Positions 57,643 to 64,000 of a DNA stretch of 64,000 nt are shown piece by piece. The DNA is from Akebia trifoliata (taxonomy: Eukaryota > Streptophyta > Magnoliopsida > Ranunculales > Lardizabalaceae). Below the pieces are notes generated by a model, which had not been told where the DNA came from, did not search any database, and worked only from the letters and a program-made list of their open reading frames with translations. Where the stretch lies: positions 62,001 to 126,000 of the forward strand of contig JADQWC010000133.1 in assembly GCA_017979445.1 (NCBI GenBank), given 5' to 3'. Both the position numbers and the translations under genes were made by a program. How positions within the stretch are numbered: position 1 is the first letter of the stretch; every line of letters starts with the position of its first letter.

Positions 57643-58139
57643 AATGTCCTTCTTTGGCAGAGTATTAAAGCAAACATGATAACAAATCCACTTTGGTAGA
57701 TAATACAATATCCAAATGCTAAAGCTAGTTATAGTTTATTTTGCATTCTGATTTAGCAATTCGTCGAGGCGTTTAGATATTTGAGGGTAAAACTCTCTCC
57801 GAACTAAAAGTTTGTCAGGTCCTCAAGCCTGAACTCTCACTGTCGAATAGTGTCAGATCCTCGAATTTTGATAATTCTCCCTGACTAAATGCAATTAGAG
57901 TGTACGTGTGTGCAATGGTGTGATACCTATGGAGTATCCTACCGGATCATTGAGAACAAACTCTTATCGATTAAAAATATGTCAGGTCCTAGAGATCTTC
58001 TCTCACTGACAATAATGATTCAAATTAAAGTGTACTTACGCAATGAAAATAATCATATGATATGAAATTACAATAAAACTGAACAACAAGGCAATTGGAG
58101 TCACAGCATTATTGACATCAAATGATGTAGGAGCTTTAT

Positions 58140-58900
58140 TAAATTCTATTTGAAATTCCTTGTTTAGAGTTTGAAAAGTTTGAGTCTCATTTCTCGGACT
58201 TACACTTACTAGAACCACGCTTTCGAGTTAAAAAATCCTTATTCAAAAGTTAAAATCTCATTTCTCATATTCGAATTTACTAGAGCCACATTTCTCGGAC
58301 TGGGGTTGGTAGGAACTTATTAAAATCCTTATTCAACTTAAAAAGTTGGAGTCTCGTTTCTCAGACTTGAACTCACTGAAGTCAAGTTTCTCGGGTTTGG
58401 GTTTGCAAGAACTTATTAAAATCCTAGTTCAACTCAATATGTTGGAGCCTCGTTTCTCGAACTCGAACCTATTAGAGCCACGCTTCTCTAGCTTGGGTTT
58501 GGAAGAACTTATTAGAATCTTACTTCAAAAAAATTAGAGTTTCATTTCTTGGACTTGACTTATTGGAGCCACGTTTATCAGGTTTGGGTAGGAACGTATT
58601 AAAATCCTACCTGAACTTATATTTTATTATTCAAAATGTTGGAGTCTCATTTTTTGGACTCGAACTTACTGGAGCCACACTTCTAGGGCTTGGGTTTACA
58701 GGAACTTATTAGAATCCTACTTTAGAAAAGTTGGAGTTTCGTTTCTCGAACTCGAACTTTATGGAGCCACATTTCTAGGGCTTTGATTTTGTAGGAACTT
58801 ATTAAAATCCTAACTGAACTTATATTTTATGATTTAAAAAGTTGGGGTCTCATTTCTCAGACTCGAACTTACTAGAGCCAAGTTTCTCAGACTTCGATTA
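58140..58900 (-). repeat. Roughly 95-bp 3'-region tandem repeats, element E
   Basis: There are about seven copies with a period near 96 bp (for example the unit start 'gttggagtctcgtttctc' at 58345 and 'gttggagcctcgtttctc' at 58441). The unit has 'gagccacgcttctc' and 'gaacttattaaaatcct'. It is the reverse-orientation counterpart of 52780-53280. Confidence 0.9.
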
Positions 58901-59559
58901 GTTAAAACCTCAGTATTGTAGGGCTTAAAGATTGAGAAATCGGACCTTTATTGACTTATCATGCATCTAGATTCATAATAGCATTAGGATCTACTAGACT
59001 TTTAGACTTTTGCGTAAGATTTTTCTTTTTATCATGTGATTAAGAACGAAACTTTGGAATCACAATGACTTTAAAAAATGCCCCTAATTTTAAGATTGTC
59101 TTATAACTGGAACTTGACTATGAAACTGATGGAATGGATTGCTCTTGAAAAGTATGGACGAGAAACAATGGACTCTGATAAATGACAGATAGAAGAATCG
59201 ACATCCCCTTAAATTTTCAAGACTCTTAAGATTATCATATGTGCAATAAAGAATTTGATTATTTTCTTTCAAATTTTTTTTGAAAAATGCTTGAGCTAAA
59301 CTTAAGATCTTGGTAATTATTGGAATAGAAGATCTTTCTCTTCAAAGTGGTCGATGGTTCTACATTTTCCTTTAGCGAATACTTAGACAAGTAAACATAC
59401 CCTTAAAGATCTGACATGCTCAAGCCAACTTCCGAGTTTCATCGACTTCAATATTGTCTTCGTCAGATGTGAGCTCTTGGCTAAAAAATGAATGTTGTAG
59501 CCTGACTAATTTTATGTACTTCCTAGTAAACTTCTTTCTGAATTTTTCTTTGAAGTGAG

Positions 59560-60064
59560 ATTTTTTTTCTTTTTTTTGGTACCATAATTTTTGCCTAGGT
59601 TGCCTTTTTAGGTTTTCAACTTAACAGGTTTTTTTTCTTTTTTCTAAAGATGCCTTGATTTTTTCCTAGGTCATATTTTCAGGTTTTCAACCTAGTAGGC
59701 CTTCTTTTTTTCACGGTTAAGTCATAACTTTTGCTTGAGTCGCTCTTTCGAGTTTTCAACTTAGCTGGCTTCTCTTTTTTCTTAATGATCTTGAATATTT
59801 AGCTCGACAACTTCCTTCTAAATTTTTATTTTCAGTGGGATTTTTCCTTTCTTTTTTTCAGTGCCCTAATTTTTGCATAGGTTGCCTTTTCAAGGTTTTA
59901 ACCTAGCGAGTGTTGCTTTTATTTTTCTAAGATTTCTTTCTGGATTTTTCTCAGGCCACCTTTTAAAAATTGTTCAAACCTAACAGGCCTTTTCTTTTTT
60001 TATGGTTATGCCCTAACTTATTCCCTAAGTTGCCCTATTCAGTTTTCAACTTAGTAAGGTTTTT
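59560..60064 (-). repeat. Roughly 70-bp 3'-region tandem repeats, element E
   Basis: There are about six degenerate copies with 'aatttttgcctaggttgcc', 'ttttcaggttttcaac' and 'ctagtaggc'. The array is interrupted by the LTR of element G. Confidence 0.85.
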
Positions 60065-62587
60065 TGTAATGACCTGAAATCCTAAAATGTATCTCGAGGA
60101 AAGAATTTTAGATCCGTGCATTGATTTAAAAGTTATCAAATCCTCGAGTTTCGCATTAGATATTTTTCCAATAGGTAAACGACACCTTAGAGACGTAATT
60201 TGAGGAAACCGATCATACCATTAGATTCGTGTCGAAAAATCACCGAAATAGAGTATAAGTTTGTCCAATTCGGCATTCGGGAAAAACAATTCCCAAAATG
60301 ACAAGTATGTCCCAACTTAAGTGATATAAATATCTAAATTCTATTAGAAAAATCAGATTTTTCTTATTCTCCTCTCCAAACAAATCTCAACCCTTTTCCT
60401 TCAATATTTGAAACTCAGATCTACGCCAAACGAGAACAATCCGAGCTTAGGAGTAAGAAGGAAAGTTGTTCCTCTCGCCAAGGGTTACGCGTGGACGCAA
60501 AGAAATCCGATTTTCGCCGAAAGAAAAATTTGGAGATTGACCGGAGGCGATTTTAAAGTCCATTCAACCGTTGAAAATAGCTTGAAGTAGGTTGCCTTCC
60601 CTTCTACCTTCTAGTTATGCGATAATTTCATAGAAAATCCATATGATTGTTGATAAATCAATTATTTCATTAAGTTTATACATATTTGAACGATTTGAAT
60701 CATGTTTACATGCTTATTTATGATTGGTTTTAGTTCATTTGATGTAATATAAGCATTTTATAGTTAATATGATATTTGGATCGATTTTGGTCGAGTTTCG
60801 ACGAAAAATCAGCAATTCGGAAAAGTATCCGAATGTTGAGTTTGGTTCTAATTTGTTTTGTGTTGCTTCCATATAGTATGTATACCCATTTCCTACATTT
60901 ATTTCATTAAAAATAATTAAGTATTACTTTAAGTTCTTTAATAAATAAATAAATAGTTGTTTTCAATTTCGACTTTGAAAAAATTATTTTTTCAACACTT
61001 AGTTAAATTTTCATAGATTTCCAGCTTTTATGTCTTATGGTTTTATCTTTGTTTTCGAGTCTCTCGACTCAACCAAAACCATCGAATGGAATTGGTTGAT
61101 GCTTTATGGATTTCGAATTACTTTAATAGATATGTAGGAAATTAGATGATTGATTAATCGATTTAATTGATGGATGGATAGAGAGAACGTATGTTCTCGA
61201 CTGATTGATGGGACAGTGCCTCCAGTTCTACGTAGTGGCCATGCCACGTAAAACGTGATAGATAGATAGAGGGATGAGATGGTTGATGGATGGAAATGAC
61301 AGATAACTGTCACTGGAAGGCACTACCAGACTTTGTTTGTATTTTCGATTAAAAAGAAATGATATATTATATACAAAATAAATTATTTTGTTTACCAGTA
61401 AAGGTTTGTAGAAAACCCATAAAGAGTGACGCGTTGCTGTGTATCCGGAAGCGGCGAGTCAATCTAGGATAACACTAGATGTCATATGCTCTTCGGTAGT
61501 ATGGGATACCTTAGAGCATATTACAGCTTATGAAATCCGGGAATTTCTCCTACTTATTTTCTGGGGAACGTTGTGTGTAAAGGCGGTCTCTGTATAGTGT
61601 AGAGATAGGCGGGGTTCACATGCATTGCCTCTTGATAGGCTTCGACGCGAGGGGTCTCCTGGGCTAGTTAGTGATCACTATTAGTCTGTAGTCGTCAAAC
61701 GGTCGACCTCACCGTTAGTTGAACTCAGTATTGGGTTCTTGGTCAACGGCCAGTCTGAGCCGGATAAATGGTCATCCAACCGTGGTATGCTAGACCGGCC
61801 ACAAAATCAGATTATAACGATGGGATTCCACATCGGAGGTTAAGTTTGGAATATCGTATTGCCATAGCCGAGGCGGTTATATCGGCGTGTTCCTCTGCTC
61901 TCTTATCGATTACACCGCCGTGTTCTTATTATGTATCTTTTTCTTATTTTGTAATGATTGATAGATGTTTTCATTTAAAAAAATGCATATGTTACTTTAA
62001 ATGAATAGAAATGATAGGTTGAAAGTTATTATAACTGTTTATTGAGTATGCTTAGACATTTATCGTATGTCACATTATGAAAACTTGCATTATTTAATTG
62101 TTCTAATGATTACTCGTGCATGTATGACTCGCTGTTAGAACGGCGTTCATCCTGCTGAGTAACATTCCCCTGTTACTCACCCTATCCTTCCCCTTTCAGA
62201 TTATTCAACTTTTGAAGAACCGTTCTTTGAGGAGGTCCTCGAGGAGGATCAGATTGATGTCTTGCCGCCGCCATGTCTTTGAGGACTAGTAGAGGATCTT
62301 AGCGGTTTTTGGTTGTAGATAAGAAACATGGTAGTTTAGAAATTTTTGTAACCTGATGAATTATGAGATTAAAGATCTTGACTTATATCAGTGTTTGTCG
62401 ATTTCTTCTGTTTACTCTAGACTCTCGTATAGATGTTAGTTAAATGTTTATTCCGCTGCGTATATTTTCTTTTCATAAGTATTATTATTTATGAATGTTC
62501 TGTCAGATTGTGTGATTGATTACCTCACACCTCGAGATTCTAACCGATGAATCATAGGGATTCGTGTTGGGATTTCGGGGCGTGACA
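60065..62587 (+). repeat. 5' LTR of Ty3/gypsy element G
   Basis: The 2523-bp LTR starts TGTAATGACCTGAAATCCT and ends GGATTTCGGGGCGTGACA. The ends form an imperfect inverted repeat (reverse of the end: TGTCACGCCCCGAAATCC). TATA-like 'gatataaata' is at 60323-60332. The region 61650-61810 ('gagccggataaatggtcatcc', 'accggccacaaaatcag') matches L1, L2 and L3. It is inserted in the repeat block of element E. The matching 3' LTR lies beyond the window. Confidence 0.85.
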
Positions 62588-62590
62588 GCG

Positions 62591-62604
62591 TGGTATCAGA
62601 GCTC
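62591..62604 (+). other. tRNA-Met primer binding site of element G
   Basis: 'tggtatcagagctc' lies three bases after the LTR end and is complementary to the 3' end of plant initiator tRNA-Met. The intact site contrasts with the decayed one after L1 (about 1489-1502). Confidence 0.9.
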
Positions 62605-62877
62605 AATATTAGTTCCGGATGGGACGAGAGCTCTTCTGTGTCTAGAAGTCTGTTAGAGTCTAGATTGGAGATAAGATTAGGAATAATAGGAAATTCCTTA
62701 AGGATATGAAGTATGAGACAATAGTATTTGATGAATTAATGGACTAAGTAGTATTAAATGGAATATGTTTGAATGCATAAATGTTTGATGTGTAATTAGT
62801 ACTCTGCCTAAAGTTTGATGAAATGTCTTTTGGATTTGGAGAAATTATAAAGATTGTTCAATTGCAGATTTGATTAG
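62605..62877 (+). other. Leader of element G
   Basis: The untranslated leader between primer site and gag. The part 'ctcttctgtgtctagaagtc' near 62630 is shared with the leader behind L1 at 1630. It presumably includes packaging signals, which cannot be located by eye. Confidence 0.6.
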
Positions 62878-64000
62878 ATGGCAGGCAGAGGTAGGCCAGG
62901 CAAGAGGTCCCAACCCACAGATGCAGGGACATCTGAGGCTAGACAACCAACAGAGATGGAATTGATGATGCAAGCCATAACGGCGATGTCTCAGAACCAG
63001 GAAAGAATACAAGAAAGGCAGATGAAAATGATAGAAGATCAGGCAGTCTTGATGAGACAGTTGACTGGGATGATAGGGGGCCAGAACCAGTCAGGTGCAC
63101 ATATACCTGAGGTTGCTCCGGAGCACACCCCTGACTCCACACCTGATCAGGGTATACCCCCACCTCCACCAGCACAGGTACCGAGACATGTGCAGTTGGT
63201 GCGACCACCATATCAGGGTCTTGCGGGTGCTCTTTTGAGAGAGTATAGGAGTATGAGGCCACCCAGCTTTGATGGAGTTGCGGACCCCGTAATGGCGGAA
63301 GAATGGTTGGAGGAGTCTGATAAATACTTGTGCACTATGGAGTGTTCAGACACTCAGAAGGTTCTATGTGCCTCTTTTATGCTTCAGAGGGGTGCAGCAC
63401 ATTGGTGGACTTCGGTGAAAGACAACCAACCAGAGATTCAGAACAACTGGACGATCTTTCAGAAAGTGTTCTTAGAGAAGTATGTTCCCGCTAGCTCCCG
63501 GGACAGAAAGAGGATGGAGTTTGATAGGTTGGCACAGGGTAACATGTCCGTGGACCAGTATGAGTCCCGCTTTACCCAATTGGCTCGTTATGCTCCCGAG
63601 CTGATTTCCACCAACCAGATGAAAGCAGAGAAGTTTGTTAGAGGGTTGAAAGTCACTTTCAGGAGTAGGATGGCAGCCTTCGAGGTTACTAGCTACTCCG
63701 AAGTGGTCACAAGAGCCCAAAGGCTAGAGCGGGCAGATGAGGTCATTCACGAGCAGAGTGTTGGGATGAGGACGGTACCCCCACCAGCCAAGAGACAGAT
63801 GATTTACAGGCCCAGTAGTTCAGGGCAGCAGTGGACCAGCCAACCACAGGGTCAGAGCAGTTTCCGACCCCCAGTATCTACAGGCCAGTTTCCACAGAGG
63901 ACAGTAGCACCAGTGCAGGGCAGGGGTCAGGCTACTCGTTCGCAGAGTCAGATGACTAGAGGCCAGGGACAGACTTCGAGGCCTCAGGTTCAGACTGCTA
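62878..64000 (+). CDS. Ty3/gypsy Gag (open frame, runs off the window)
   Basis: The frame is open for 374 codons from ATG at 62878 to the window edge with no stop. The N-terminus is basic (MAGRGRPGKRSQ), followed by a Gln/Met-rich helical stretch (residues 22-62) and a proline patch (about 96-102). The retrotransposon Gag domain begins at RPPSFDG (127-133) and continues with EEWLEESDKYL, LQRGAAHWW, FLEKYVP, EFDRLAQGNMSVDQYESRF and MKAEKFVRGLK. A Gln/Pro/Ser-rich tail follows; the zinc knuckle and protease would lie beyond 64000. Gag forms the particle that packages element RNA. The start was chosen because it is the first ATG after the leader and matches the gag pseudogene start at 1809. Its intact state, with an intact primer site, suggests a recent insertion. 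Confidence 0.9.
   Translation, partial: MAGRGRPGKRSQPTDAGTSEARQPTEMELMMQAITAMSQNQERIQERQMKMIEDQAVLMRQLTGMIGGQNQSGAHIPEVAPEHTPDSTPDQGIPPPPPAQVPRHVQLVRPPYQGLAGALLREYRSMRPPSFDGVADPVMAEEWLEESDKYLCTMECSDTQKVLCASFMLQRGAAHWWTSVKDNQPEIQNNWTIFQKVFLEKYVPASSRDRKRMEFDRLAQGNMSVDQYESRFTQLARYAPELISTNQMKAEKFVRGLKVTFRSRMAAFEVTSYSEVVTRAQRLERADEVIHEQSVGMRTVPPPAKRQMIYRPSSSGQQWTSQPQGQSSFRPPVSTGQFPQRTVAPVQGRGQATRSQSQMTRGQGQTSRPQVQTA

Larger units (their letters stand above)
55199..60064 (-). mobile_element. Tat-like element E, 3' part (minus strand), hosting solo LTR F
   Basis: E's 3' LTR is at 55199-57642, split by F. Next comes the decayed reversed polypurine tract (57643-57660), then the 3' non-coding region with both tandem-repeat types up to 60064. 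The body of the element is cut off by the gypsy element G at 60065. On the left, the LTR is cut by the end of element D, so D and E meet tail to tail. Confidence 0.8.

Noticed and set aside
62939..63720. Minus-strand frames of 107 and 82 codons at the right edge
   Set aside because: They lie antisense to the open gag frame, which has clear domain motifs and explains the coding bias.
1..64000. Bacterial features (operons, ribosome binding sites, tRNA or rRNA genes)
   Set aside because: The sequence is plant nuclear DNA; no tRNA or rRNA gene was recognised by eye, and the tRNA-complementary words found are retrotransposon primer sites.

Overview
The window looks like a pericentromeric or otherwise repeat-rich stretch of a eudicot plant nuclear genome. 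It is strongly AT-rich, and has long LTRs primed by plant tRNAs, Ty3/gypsy, Ty1/copia and LINE remains, MITEs, and one intron-containing plant transcription-factor gene. The species cannot be fixed from the sequence; a cucurbit or similar small-genome dicot is only a guess.

Layout. 1-9957: decayed remains of a Ty3/gypsy family with very long LTRs (three LTRs: 1-1487, 3573-7001, 7211-9957) and a gag-protease pseudogene. 9958-26713: a Tat/Ogre-like gypsy element on the minus strand (A), bounded by a perfect 5-bp duplication GTCAC and inserted in the end of the third LTR. Inside A sits a second element of the same family on the plus strand (B, 16262-25998) with two LTRs, a tRNA-Arg-type primer site and a polypurine tract but no recognisable full gag-pol. 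26720-29151: LINE fragments and a 174-bp hAT-type MITE with a perfect 8-bp duplication. 29152-36661: a minus-strand Ty1/copia element that interrupts a LINE and itself carries two solo LTRs (32224-33436 and 33819-35215), each with a perfect 5-bp duplication. 36662-37230: LINE reverse transcriptase remains. 37666-38579 (minus): the only convincing host gene, a two-exon WIP-type C2H2 zinc-finger gene, most like WIP6/DOT5. 38880-40835: intergenic DNA with two foldback sequences and a promoter-like patch. 40836-48677: a rearranged minus-strand copia array with three LTRs of one family. 48678-60064: a gypsy LTR fragment, a truncated Tat-like element D (plus), and a Tat-like element E (minus) whose LTR holds another solo LTR (F). 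60065-64000: the 5' end of a younger gypsy element (complete LTR, tRNA-Met primer site and an open gag frame) that runs off the window.

Apart from the zinc-finger gene and the gag frame at the right edge, every coding trace is broken. The window mainly records successive nested insertions, LTR-LTR recombination that left solo LTRs, and deletions. The most unusual signals are: a 34-bp tandem array whose unit is a small hairpin, apparently built on an 11-bp array next to it; a short peptide-coding, exon-like segment conserved in the gypsy LTRs; and a conserved non-coding block with tandem-repeat 3' regions in the Tat-like family.
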